Shown one piece after another: positions 10,796-22,456 of a DNA stretch of 64,000 bases (positions are counted from its first letter, which is position 1; the number at the start of each line of letters is the position of its first letter). A model generated the notes under the pieces. It saw only the letters and a list, made by a program, of their open reading frames with translations, ran no database searches and had not been told where the DNA came from. Origin of the DNA: Mytilus galloprovincialis. Lineage: Eukaryota; Mollusca; Bivalvia; Mytilida; Mytilidae. The stretch lies in contig NC_134845.1 in assembly GCF_965363235.1 (NCBI RefSeq), forward strand, positions 31,622,524 to 31,686,523, given 5' to 3'. Both the position numbers and the translations under genes were made by a program.

Positions 10796-13690
10796 AACCT
10801 CTCATTTTAAAAAGTTTAAAAAAAAAGATTTCGAATTAAATGTTAAAAGAACAGAAAATAGTTAACTGTAAAATTGTAAAACTCATTTCTTTCTAGCATA
10901 AACGTATTGTTATGAAATGATAATTTTCTCGAAGATTATCAGTATAATTTGAGTAAGTGTATATTACAGATTACATTTATGTATAATGGAACTGAATCAT
11001 TTAATAGATTACGTCAGGTAATGAAAAGTAACACTATCTCTTAATTTGTTTGTCCAATGAAATGTGATCTACCATCATTAATGATAATGGGGAGATAACT
11101 CCATCATATCATGTGACACAAAATTGCTCGTACATGTTCTATTGTCAATACTCTGCAAATGTTAGCATTTAAATTGTAAGTAATTCTCATTTAAATTTTG
11201 AAAATATGATCTACATTTTAAGATGCCCCACGATGTTTTCAGATTTTCCGTTTTATGCAATTAAATCATGTAATGACTGGATAATCCACCTCTCTTTACA
11301 TGTAAAATATCCATTCAAATAGATAGCAATGAATTAGGGTTAATTGTTTACTTTTTGGAACATTTGTACTGGATTATTTGATAATGTAATCTTTAAAAGA
11401 TGTTTCGAGTTATTGTACGTCTTAGACTTTATATTCTTGTAAAACTTGATTATTTTAACCATCTCCAAATATGCAAACCAAAAAAAGAAAGCACTGTATT
11501 TTTTTTATCTTCTTTGAAAGATTTTGGCTCGCTTTGTCGCATGCCTCTATTACAGTACTAAACTTTTCATAAATGATGTATTATATACCGTGGAATATGA
11601 TAAATGATGTGTTATTTTATTGTTACGATGATGTATTTCAAACTTTCTTTTTAAATATGAAAGATCGTTATACATGATTATCATTTTTTTCGTAATATGT
11701 TGTTTTAACTGTATGTATATACACAATATGCAAACATAAAATTTCTAACAAAATACACAAGTCTATAAATGCATGGGCACTGTATTCGTTGAAAAGTTAT
11801 AAACTGACAAAACTTCATACAATGATTAAAATCGTCTAAAATCGTCTAAACTTGCATGAAATATTTGCCACTTATAGAAATAAACTCATCATAGATACGA
11901 CTAAATTTAGTATATACGCCATACGAAATGATGTTGTCTGATAGGGTAATCTAAGGTTTGATGACTTTGACTATGATTGCATCTTTCTATATTAATATTA
12001 CAATAAATGATACCAGTTAGCTCTTCTTCGTATCTTGACGATCATCTATTATATAATAGAATAAAGCAAATGATAGTACAGTAACGGTCGGATATAGAAC
12101 TTTAACTATACAACAAGACAGATGACTTCAATTTTTAAATTATGAACGTCTCGAGTTTAGGTACCAATATTCTCGCAACAGCTACACATGCGCACCTATG
12201 TACCTTGTGTCTCCCAGTTGATACGACGTCCCAGGAACGTTTCCTGTCAGTATATCTTGATAAATTTAGGGTTTGATTTTGGATTTTTAAAGGATAGATT
12301 GAAGTCAGTTCATTGAAAATTTCTTCAGCTGCCATTATAATTTAATGAAAGCTACAGACTTTCATTGACATAGATGAGTATGGATACGTTTCATTTAAAA
12401 TTCTGTGGACTGATGCATATTCCTTCGTTTTTTTTTCTGTTGTTAACTGTTTTCTTCAACTTTTGATATTGTCCTCTCGGTGTCTTCTAATTACTTTTTT
12501 ATCTATTTTCTCGAGAAATGTGAGGCACATATTTTCAACTACTCGTTCATTTTTGTTTTAGAACTGAGCCCTTTTAATAAGTTTACAATTCTAGATTGCA
12601 TTAACAAACGTGACAATTTAAACAAAAATAAGACTGATAATGTGCAATATCTTCTTACCATTGAAAGTAATGCAAAACTGTTGTTGTCAAAATGTAAGAC
12701 TAGAAATCAGTAATTTTTGGAAGGGGCCTAGAGTGTGGGATCCTCCTCAATGTCATAGTCCCTTGGGTATCGTCCAATGTAATTTTATAGTTATTATGCT
12801 TCGTTTACCTGACAGAGCTAGACAGTATTGGTTTCCTATGGCGGAATTTCTCGTACAATCAATCTTTTTTCTATTAGATTAACTAAATTATTCATCTTAT
12901 ATGAATGCTAATGGTGCTTAAAATGGAGACACCGCCGCTGTCAAAAGGAAAAAAGACAACGAAACAAACAAAGTATTGTTAGTTTAATGTTCGATTCAGA
13001 TTGAAAATTTTATATGTAAAGTTTGTACAAAACACTTTAAATCTTATAACCTATTTATATTAAATACAGTAGGGAAGTAGCAAAACAAATAAATAATTCG
13101 AAAAGTCTGGAACCATAATTCTTTGTTTTTAAAACAACTGGTAGAAAAAAATGTATTATTTAAAATTATATATGCACTTTTTAGTTTTCACATTACATCC
13201 ACTAGCTTATTGCAATCTTGCATTTTGTGCAATATGTATTAAAAACCAGAAATGGGACAAACATTCACGAAACAGCACCTCATAGACAGAAATATCCAAA
13301 TTGTATATTCAATAATAGACAGATTTTATAGAATATGTCAAATTTTAAAAGTTTATAAGAAATTAAATGGAACATTTCAAAGATTTGCCATCAACACCAA
13401 AAAAATTCAAATTAAAAGAAACAGTAAGATAAAATATAAGACAACAACTGACAAGGTTCCTTACTTTTAACATTATACATGAAGCAGGGTTAAACCAGTG
13501 TTGTTTTTTTTTACAAAGGACTTAATATAAAAATTAGCATTCAACCCTAAAAAAACCCAGCTTAATAGATAACACAAACAAGGTTACAAAGAAAACCATA
13601 ACACATATAAAAAAATAAGTGCAGCTACTCAAGGCAAGTTCAAAGTATTTAATCTGCTGATATGAATTCATGTCGTCCTACATTCTAATA
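10796..13690. other. Non-coding stretch
   Basis: AT-rich with many stops in all frames. Frames at 12135-12335 (-), 12480-12713 (+), 12640-12882 (+) and 13252-13470 (+) lack domains and splice context. No RNA gene was recognised. Confidence 0.45.
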
Positions 13691-13693
13691 CCA

Positions 13694-15210
13694 GGTGTAC
13701 TTCATAGAAGATAGCATTTCCTGTGCTGCTTCATAGAAGATATCAGTTGGTATAGTTCATAGGAGATATATCCTGTTGTACTGTATATAGGAGATATCAG
13801 TAGCTGTTCTTCTAAGAAGTCAGTAGCTTTAATTCATATAAGATATCAGTTGCTGTGATTTATAGAAGATATCAGTTACTGTACTTCATAGAGAAAATCA
13901 TTTGCTGTTATTCATAGAAGATATCAGTTACCGTACTTCAGATAATATATCAGTTGTTGTTATTCATAAAAGATATCAGTTGCTGTACCTCATAGAAGGT
14001 ATCAGTTGCTGTACCTCATAGAAGGTATCAATAGCTGTACTTCATAGAAGAAAACAGTTGCTGTTATTCATAGAAGATATCACCTGTTGTACTGTATAAA
14101 ATTGAGAATGGAAATGGGGAATGTGCCAAAGAATCAACAACCCGACCATAGAAAAAAACAACAGCAGAAGGTCACCAACAGGTCTTCAATGTAGCGAGAA
14201 ATTCTCGCACCCGGAGACGTCCTTCAACTGGCCCCTAAACAAATATATACTAGTTCAGTGATAATGAACGCCATACTAATTTCCAAATTGTACACAAGAA
14301 ACTAAAATTAATATATCAGTAGCTGTACGTCATAGAAGACGCATGTTAATGTACTTCACATAAAATATCAATCAGTTGCTATACTTCATAGAAGCAATCC
14401 GTAGCTGTACTTCAAAGAAGTCAGTAGCTGTTATTCATATAAGATATCAGTTGCTGTTATTCATAGAAAATATCAGTTGCTGTTATTCGTAGAAGATATC
14501 AGTTGCTGTTACTCATAGAAGATATCAGTTGCTGTTATTCATAGAAGATATCAGTTGCTGTTATTCATAGAAGATATCAGTAGCTGTTACTCATTGAAGA
14601 TTTCAGTTGCTGTTATTCATAGAAGATATCAGTAGCTGTATTTCATAGAGGATATCAGTTGCTGTTATTCATATAATATATCAATTGCTGTACTTCATAT
14701 AATATATCAGTAGCTGTTATTAATAGAAGATATCAGTTGCTGTTATTCATAGAAGATATCAGTTGCTGTTATTCATAGAAGATATTAGTAGCTGTTTTTC
14801 ATAGAAGATATCAGTTGCTGTTATTCATAGAAGATATCAGTTGCTGTTATTCATAGAAGATATTAGTAACTGTTTTTCATAGAAGATATCAGTTGCTGTT
14901 ATTCATAGAAGATATTAGTAGCTGTTTTTCATAGAAGATATCAATAGCTGTATTTCATAGAGGATATCAGTAGCTGTTATTCATATAATATATCAGTTGC
15001 TGTACTTCATATACTTTATCAGTAGCTGTTATTCATAATATATCAGTAGTTGTACTTCATAGGAGATTTCAGTTGCTGCTCTTTATAGGAGAATCAGTAG
15101 CTGTTCTTTATAGAAGATATCAGTTGCTGTACTTCGTAGAAAATATCAGTAGCTGTAATCCATATAATATATCAGTTGCTGTACTTCATATAGGATTTCA
15201 TACAGCAATG
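13694..15210 (+). repeat. 26-bp minisatellite array
   Basis: Dozens of copies of a 26-bp unit, consensus near atatcagttgctgttattca + tagaag, most regular at 14440-14960 and more diverged at both ends. Variants alternate gttgctg/gtagctg and ttattcat/tacttcat. No coding frame or spacer structure. A foreign 213-bp repeat interrupts it at 14098-14310. Confidence 0.92.
14098..14310 (-). repeat. Fragment of family R4 inserted in the minisatellite, inverted
   Basis: Reverse complement of 19767-19979 over the same 213-bp length, including blocks caacaacccgaccatag, gaaattctcgcacccgg and gaacgccatactaattt. Flanks are tgtata on the left and atatatcag on the right, both matching array sequence, so it landed after the array had formed. 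Confidence 0.9.
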
Positions 15211-15860
15211 TCATGAAAAACATTTTCGTACTTTTCTACGCTTTTACAAGCATATGCTGGATAAAATTGATTATGATGAAAGATGTCGATCCTAGATTTT
15301 TATGCATAAATGAAATTCCTTATGTGCAAACTAGTTACAGAAACTACAACAAGGACAATTTCAAGAAAAGGATCGTGATGAAAGTGTGACAGTTCCTAGT
15401 GAAAGCGTACGCAGAAAAACTAGAAGAATGCGAGTCTTCTTTTGCCAAAAAGAAAGCTCCCAATTGGACATTGGAATGTACGTACGAGTTCGAAATGTCA
15501 AAAACTGCACAAGTTACCAGAGCAATACAGCCGTATGGGATAGATATGTATGTGTAATTGAATATCGTTGGACAGGGTCTGGAAAAATGAAACCAAGTAC
15601 TGGACACAAACTACTATATGCAGTTCAAAATACTAATCACAATAATTGAGTTGCCATTATCATAAATAAAGAAGCAACAAACATTTTGTTAAGCCGGTAA
15701 TGGGAACCAATATATGACCACCATATGACATTAAGGTTAAATTTCAAATTTCTGAAAATCAATGCTATGCACCAACAAATAATGCTGACGAATAAACAAA
15801 GAATAAATTTTATGTACAATTACAAACTGTCTCCTCCAAAGTGCCACGACACTATATTGT
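15211..15860. other. Unassigned stretch with a weak open frame
   Basis: Contains an 87-codon + frame at 15386-15649 (MTVPSESVRRKTRRMRVFF...) overlapped by a minus-strand frame of the same size. I recognise neither and see no splice sites. It lies just upstream of the decayed LINE and could be part of it or unrelated filler. Confidence 0.3.
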
Positions 15861-16708
15861 CCTTGTAATTTAAGATATGAATGCCAAAAAGGATCCAGCA
15901 GCACTATTTGACAACAAAAATACCATGATGATAACAGTCATCAAATCCTTCTATCAAAGTTTTGAGTGAAGCATTATCCTAGGTAATGTCACCACCGATT
16001 CATTCAAAGTAAGATCTGAGGCAACCATGTATCCTATTAACTATACTATTTCTTATGATTAAAGACTGGATCCAACGAAACACTCATACAAAAGAATGAA
16101 ATTCTTGTCAGTCAACTGGAAGACCAAGACATTGCAAACGACCTTGCAGAAATATAAACATTGAGACAACAACTCCAATAATAAAGGCAACTCAAAAACG
16201 CCTATTAGAAAGAAAACAAATATACCATTTTAAACATGTATGCAAGGAAAACAAGTCTAAATATCAACATCTCAAAATCTAAAGTTATATTCATGAAAAC
16301 CTCATTGCAAGACCCGACCACCATCACCACCAATGGCAACCCAATAGAAAATGTTTACGATTTCCCTTATCTTGGAAGCATACTCAATATCGATGATAGG
16401 GCAAGAAAGATATCGAATTTAGACTTTCGAAAGCACGTTTAACATTTGCAAAACTACAACACATCTGGATGTCCAAGCCATTTGCATTAACACTCAGCAA
16501 AAACTATTTTATAATATCAAATCAGTTCTGTTGTGTGAATAAGAATGCTGGCGAATCTTAAAAACTGATATACAGAAGTCAGAATCATTCCTTTACAACT
16601 GCCTAAACGCAAAATACACAAAATGTTTTTGCCAAATACGATCAGCAACAAAAGCTTATTGAAAAGAAGCGATTGCAAGAACATCACCGATGAAAAATAG
16701 CAAAGTAG

Positions 16709-16855
16709 TGTTTGCAATGCTCTTCAACTTCGTACTTTATTTGACCTTTTTAACTTTTTGGGATTCGAGCGTCACAGATGAGTCTTTTGTAGACAAAGCG
16801 CTCGTCTGGCGTAAAAACATAATTTACTCCTGGTATCTATGCTGAGTTTATTTAG
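16709..16855 (+). mobile_element. Truncated hammerhead-bearing repeat inserted in the LINE
   Basis: Starts gtttgcaatgctcttcaac and ends tctatgctgagttta. The LINE reading resumes on both sides. Its first part matches the retrozyme body near 34312-34370 (aatgctcttcaact), and its second part matches 62385-62475, including the tail ctggtatctatg.tgagttta. Confidence 0.75.
16767..16812 (+). ncRNA. Hammerhead ribozyme motif 1 (decayed)
   Basis: Type I layout: stem I GCGTCA (16769-16774) pairing with TGGCGT (16807-16812), core at 16775-16781, stem II GTCTTTTGTAGAC. The core reads CAGATGA instead of CTGATGA, and the GAAA box reads AAAG, so two invariant positions are lost. The palindrome of stem III is also damaged. 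Not expected to cleave. Confidence 0.7.
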
Positions 16856-17252
16856 ATGGCTAGGATACGTTTTTGGAATTCCAATTAAAAGAACGCCGAA
16901 AGTAGATCTCAACTGGATACCAACAAGAAAGACTATCCAGGGTATCACATAGAGGAGAAATGTTGCAGCCGAGATACTAGAGATTGGATGCACTTTGGGA
17001 CAAGATCAAAATGTGGCAAAGAACAGGGAACATGAAAGCAGCTTGTGGTAACATTTATCATTATGTTCCGGTCGAGATGGAGAAGATAAGTAAGTTAGTA
17101 TGTTCAAGCTGTACGCAAGACATATCTAATCATATCGTTAATGTCCCGATACACATTTTAATATGCATCCAACATGCCATATAGCACCGTCCCTTGGTGC
17201 CTCCTGCAGTACAGCTAGATATATTTAGCCTACTCACAGTATTCTTTTTTGT

Positions 17253-17300
17253 TAATTTCTAGAGGTGTGCCTGAGACAAAGGTTTTATATATATGCTAAT
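17253..17300 (+). repeat. Short dispersed repeat, copy 1
   Basis: tctagaggtgtgcctgagac and the following aaaggttttat recur as the reverse complement at 48962-48998, beside a TA-rich run in both places. Confidence 0.6.
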
Positions 17301-17419
17301 ATTGTGAAAACTGTTGTTTCTTATTTGTGTTTGTAACTATGTTTATCTTACCTCCTATACATTTCCAGGAATATGATTGGTTAAAAGCGCCCGCGTGCAA
17401 ACCGTGTATATTTGATATT

Positions 17420-17560
17420 AGGTTTGTAGGGAGGCGGGGCTTATCTCATACACGGTTAGTAGTGGAGTTACGTCCCTTTATATTCCATATTAGGTAAAAA
17501 GGAGGCGGGGCTTATTTCATACACGGTTAGTAATGGTGTTATGTCCCTTTATGAAAACAA
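17420..17560 (+). repeat. 71-bp tandem duplication
   Basis: Two units, each carrying gaggcggggcttat.tcat, acacggttagta and gtccctttat, offset by 71 bp (17431 and 17502). No function seen. Confidence 0.8.
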
Positions 17561-18539
17561 AACGGTACTGAGAAAAAATCTTAAAGTTCCAACAGACGAA
17601 GAAATTGATGATTAAGATTGAAATAAATTCATAAAACACATTTAAACCTTACAAGTCGTTATTGTTGGCATCTGTTTTTGTAGGATCAATGGAAGTATTT
17701 TCTTAATGCTAACAGTATTGAAGACTTGCTCATTTTGAGAATCACTAGTCTTAATTTCACACGTTCAGATAGTCTACTATGTATACTGTATTGTTTATTA
17801 TATTCTTCTTCTTCTTCTTCTTCTGCAATGGAGCTCTCTATCAGATTTTGTGATTGAGTGCAGGGATTCATACTTAAAACTTATTACAAATGATTCCGTG
17901 TATCAAGAGTTCCATAAGTTGACAATTGTGAAAAATAAATAAAAAGTCTTCTAAGTGAATAATTCAATTCCTTTATTTTTAAAAAGGAATATAAATATTG
18001 ACATTTTCTTCATTCCAGACACACTTTGTGTGACATGGGCAATTGTAGGCGGTTCAATGCAACGTTTTACACTCAGATACAACGGTACAGGTAAAGTTGA
18101 AGATAAATATCCTGCATTATGATTATTTTTATTATTTCATTTATAAAAACCAATATTGCGAGATTGTAAGCAAAGGAAAAAGAGGGCATATGAAACTAGG
18201 ACATTTATTCTGATTATGAAATATGATTTATTGCTGTAGTGATTATCTTATATCTCAATTAATCATTATACATAAAATTTGACGATTTCATAATTGCTTC
18301 TTGGTAAATCGGTTTACATATTCGACATCAGACATCAATAAAACACATCTTACCAGAAGTCCATTACTCGGATTTCCGTCCTTCACAAGAGTTCATAGTC
18401 AGTTGCAAGGGTTCCATATCATTTACGTTTCAAAATGTAGGCTATAATAGTTTTGGTCTCCAACCTTAATTCGTCATAGCAATTTCTGGAACACTTGTTG
18501 TGAGTACTTACATTTATGAAACCAGTTGTACGTTTTCAG
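17561..18539. other. Non-coding stretch with a (CTT)n microsatellite
   Basis: A pure run of ttc/ctt triplets at about 17804-17823 is the only structured feature. The remainder is AT-rich with no supported gene. Confidence 0.55.
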
Positions 18540-18785
18540 GCTGATTTAACTCTGTCAACTTATGAGCAACACAACGGGTGCCACATGTGGAGCAGGATCT
18601 GCTTACCCTTCCTGAACACATGAGATCACCCCCAGTTTTTGGTGCTTTTTCTTTAGTTTTATATCTTGTGTCATGCGAACTATTGTTTGTCTTTTTCATT
18701 TTTAGCCATGGCGTTTTCAGTTTATTTTCGATTTATGAGTTTGACTGATCCTCGGGTATCTTTCGTCCCTCTTTTATCGAACATA
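18540..18785 (+). repeat. Dispersed repeat R2, intact copy
   Basis: gagcaacacaacgggtgcc, ggagcaggatctgcttaccc, gagatcacccccag, agccatggcgttttcag and tttcgtccctcttttat, colinear with 32580-32825. It shows the uninterrupted form of the site hit by the BEL/Pao element. Confidence 0.85.
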
Positions 18786-19289
18786 AAAATTTGAACGATA
18801 ACCTCATTATTAATATTTATCAAATTTCTGAAAAAGACATAGTGTAATACCTAATTAATAAATAATTATAGCAGCCCAAGTTTGAAGACAAACTGATTCC
18901 GTACACATAACTAGTGTTGCTGGTATCCTCAAAACCAAAAGTCTTCAAAGACGAAATCGAAAACCTTATATTCTTCAGAATAGCTTAAAATCAAATAGGG
19001 TTAATCGACCATCCAAAATCGTGTTAGATGAAGTTGAATCATTAGCTTCAGTTCAGTATCCAAGTTTAACTAAAATTGCTTTTGAATAAATTTTTAGTTT
19101 TCTCTTTTTTTATTTTTACATTACTAGTACTAGTATAAGAAATGAAAAAAAAAACAACCTGGATGGATACTTATCTATTCCTTAATTTTCAAAGTTTGTA
19201 GATATTTTTATGATTGATTAATTTATTTTTGAACTGCAATTTCGAACTTTTGTTATAAAGACATGTTTTGCTCAGGTCATTAAAGATTG
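18786..19289. other. Non-coding stretch
   Basis: AT-rich, nothing recognised. Confidence 0.45.
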
Positions 19290-19983
19290 CATATTTTGGC
19301 GTTAATATTGATTCCCTTATAGGGTCTTAGCATCGGAACTAAGCACATTTATTCAAAAACCAGTTGTTGGCATGACACGAGTTATGTTCTTCTCATATAT
19401 GTTATGATGGTATGATACTAAACTCCTAACGGGAAGGATTGTGTCTGATGTTCATATGATGAAATCATAATCTTTCAGTCAGTTTAATTGAAGTCTGGAG
19501 CTGGCATGTCAGTTAACTGCTAGTAGTCTGTTGTTATTTATGTATTATTGTCATTTTGTTTATTTTCTTTGGTTACATCTTCTGACATCAGACTCGGACT
19601 TCTCTTGGACTGAATTTTAATGTGCGTATTGTTATGCGTTTACTTTTCTACATTGGCTAGAGGTATAGGAGGAGGGTTGAGATCTCACAAACATGTTTAA
19701 CCCCGCCTCATTTTTGCGCCTGTCCCAAGTCAGGAGCCTCTGGCCTTTGTTAGTCTTGTATTATTTTAATTTTAGTTTCTTGTGTATAATTTGGAAATTA
19801 GTATGGCGTTCATTATCACTAAACTAGTATATATTTGTTTAGGGGCCAGCTGAGGGACGCCTCCGGGTGCGGGAATTTCTCGCTACATTGAAGACCTGTT
19901 GGTGACCTTCTGCTGTTGTTTTTTTCTATGGTCGGGTTGTTGTCTCTTTGGCACATTCCCCATTTCCATTCTCAATTTTATTT
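19290..19983 (+). repeat. Dispersed repeat R4, long copy
   Basis: The most complete R4 copy in the window. Its middle (from cagtttaattgaagtctgg) matches 63770-64000. Its 3' 213 bp match the inverted piece at 14098-14310 and, more weakly, 47427-47645. The left limit is approximate. The block aacatgtttaaccccgcc is shared, in reverse complement, with R1. Confidence 0.75.
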
Positions 19984-21696
19984 GCGTTTAAGCTAACTTG
20001 TCAACCTTATTGTTAATTAATTAAATATAAAATCATAATACAAATATGTTAACACAATTCCATATTGTGTTTTTAATTAATCACATTTATATAGATTTCA
20101 ACAATACGTACCAAATAAAGGCAACAGTTAAGTAGACCAGTGTTCAAAAGTCGTAAATCGATTGAGAGAAAACAATCCGAAAACAAGTAAAACAATGAAA
20201 GATAGATAACTCTATTTTTGTCGTACTTGCGATTTCTTAGTGACTTGAAAAATTGACACTAAAACTACTACATAGAGGTTATATCAGACACTTTTTATTC
20301 TTTGAGGCTAAATATAACTCCTCTCAAAACAAATATGTAAAAATGACAGTACAATATGTACCATTATCCCATTAAACAAAGTTCATAAGCCCTTTTTTAT
20401 GACCTGCAAATGACAACTTTTAGATTTTAATAACAGCCTTTGAAACAAATTTTAATCTTGAAATCACATTAGTAGACTACAAAAAAAAATCAAGCTGCAT
20501 AAAAAAGATATGCTGTTAGACTAAACATCCCTGTGTTATTCTGAAACGATTACCCGTAAAATTTGCAAACAATACATGGTTTTATATGACAAGCACTTTT
20601 GTTTATTTGCATCAATTGCACTTACCCAAAAAATGAATGATATTTTTTGGACATTCATATAAACAATGTCCTCATATCAAAACCTCAAGAAAATATAATT
20701 TATCAATTTGCACATTGTGGCAAAAGGAACAATATCTCTCACTTCTTGGAATATAAAGATATGTAGACTCCTTGGTTAATTAATTTCTAAAACTGGGAAT
20801 TAGTTTTAATTTTCAGAACTCATTATTCCATCTACCTATTTGACCCAAACTTTCCTCGTTTGAAAAAAATGTCAATCATAAATCCTTGCTGTGTGTTAAC
20901 CATTTTTCTATTTCAGTTCAAAATTGTAATTATGATAATTTATTATGATATTTTTTTTATCAATTTACTCAAATAATGTTACTCCTCAATAATTTCTAAA
21001 AAAACAATTATTGCATTTTTGCGCGCAGACGCGGCAAATTGTTCGCGCATACCCAAGCCATCTTCACTCAAACGTAAGACAAATTCGCGGAAACATAACG
21101 CCAAATGAATGTGTACAAATGAGTATTTTGTATATTATTGTTGCTCTATTCCTAACATAGTTCAATAAATCAACAGTTGACGTCTTTGGTCCTTTGTGTA
21201 GACTCTCGGAAAGAAAGTTAGATTGGAAGATTTAGATATGTTTGTTTTTGATTTAGCAAGTAGTGAATATACGGTATTTGATTTCTTTTTCCGAAGAGCT
21301 ATTTTATTGAGGAAAAATAAGAATCATCATAACATCTGAATAAAGCAGATTTAGTCAAAATATAATATTTGTAAATCCATGGACTAAAAATAAACCTGTT
21401 TTATTTAAGAGCTTTTTCTATGAGGAAAATTCCAAGAATTAAATGCTAGAAAGTTTAGCGGAATTTTACCAGGCTCAGCACGACAGGTATTATCTGAAAT
21501 CTTGCAAACGAGAGGCAAAAGATACAAAAGTGATATTAAAACTCACAGGTCGAAAAAATTGACAATGGTATGACAAAATACGAATAACGAATAAAAGATA
21601 AATATCAGTAAACAAAACGAAACGTCAACAAAGAAAACTAAAGACTTCAGCAACCTGAACCCACTAGTAAACCAGGTTGGATGCCCAGTGGTTCTT
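19984..21696. other. Non-coding stretch
   Basis: AT-rich, no exon, repeat or RNA gene that I can support. Confidence 0.45.
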
Positions 21697-21950
21697 TGTT
21701 TTGTTCACGCATCGGTGACAATATAATGGAATGTGATACGACTGTCATACAAGTGAGATGTTTAGCTAGCTATAAAACCAGGTTCAATCCACCATTTTCT
21801 ACATTTGAAAATGCTTGTACCAAGTCAGGAATATAACAGTTGTTGTCCATTCGTTTTTGATGCGTTTTGTTATTTGATTTTGCCATGTGATTATGTACTT
21901 TCCGAATTGATTTTCCTCTGAGTTCAGTATTTTTGTGATTTTACTTTTTT
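21697..21950 (+). repeat. Dispersed repeat R3, copy 1
   Basis: Shares gactgtcatacaagtgaga, gctataaaaccaggttcaat, ccaagtcaggaatat, cagttgttgtccattcg and gagttcagtatttttgtga with copies at 29095, 29985, 34818 and 41475. Confidence 0.8.
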
Positions 21951-22317
21951 CTTTAATGAAAAAAGGTTTTGCAATGACACTGTGTCAATAAAGGACGAGT
22001 CAACAAGCAAATGCCAATCCAATACTTATATAATTCTAGTGAGTATGTTTTAGTATACGCAGTCAACAATGATATGGGGTTTTCCTGTCAAATCAAGTCT
22101 TTATTTTGAAATAATTACATTAGATGCACGTTTCATCATAATACTTTGTTCTGATTGGCTAATTGCACATCACATGTTATTCCTTAAGCAGTTGTATCAC
22201 ACAATAAAACTTTTCATTCATGATGACACGAGGTCCCACAATAAAGTGCACAGGTAAATGAAATAAAAACTTGACAAAAGGCGTGTTTTCATGATCCTAT
22301 AGGTAAAAATGTAATTA

Positions 22318-22440
22318 TAAGTATTGAATGCTTTTTTTTGTAACTTTATAGGGTTGTAAAAGCGTTGACGTGCGCACATTTTTAGTAACGCAACGCTTTT
22401 ACACCCCAATAAATTTACAAAAAAGAGCATTCAATTCTTA
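22318..22440. mobile_element. 123-bp foldback MITE
   Basis: Two 50-bp arms (22318-22367 and 22391-22440) are near-perfect inverted repeats running from taagtattgaatgc to gtaaaagcgttg, separated by 23 bp. No coding capacity. As RNA or single-stranded DNA it would form a long hairpin. Confidence 0.85.
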
Positions 22441-22456
22441 AATAATAGTGCTACTA

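Larger units (their letters stand above)
15870..17045 (+). pseudogene. Decayed non-LTR retrotransposon (LINE) reverse transcriptase, 3' part
   Basis: Pieces of a LINE ORF2 appear in order but in shifting frames with stops. They are IKSFYQSFE near 15945; SLNINISKSKVIF and GNPIENVYDFPYLGSIL at 16245-16385 (matching the NGNPIEDV..FTYLGS signature after the RT core); LSKARLTFAKLQHIW near 16425; ECWRILKTDIQKSESFLYNC near 16545; and, after an insertion, FRWLGYV with a tail resembling the K-W-R-W-L-G-H region near 16855-17040. The YADD core and the upstream endonuclease are not recognisable. This family of endonuclease-reverse transcriptases is common in invertebrates; the exact clade (RTE-like or CR1-like) is uncertain. 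It is dead, and is split at 16709-16855 by a ribozyme-bearing repeat. Confidence 0.75.

Noticed and set aside
13694-15210. CRISPR-like array
   Set aside because: Units abut with no unique spacers, and the context is eukaryotic.
15386-15649. 87-codon + ORF as a gene
   Set aside because: No recognised domain, no splice context, and an equal-sized ORF on the other strand; kept only as an unassigned stretch.
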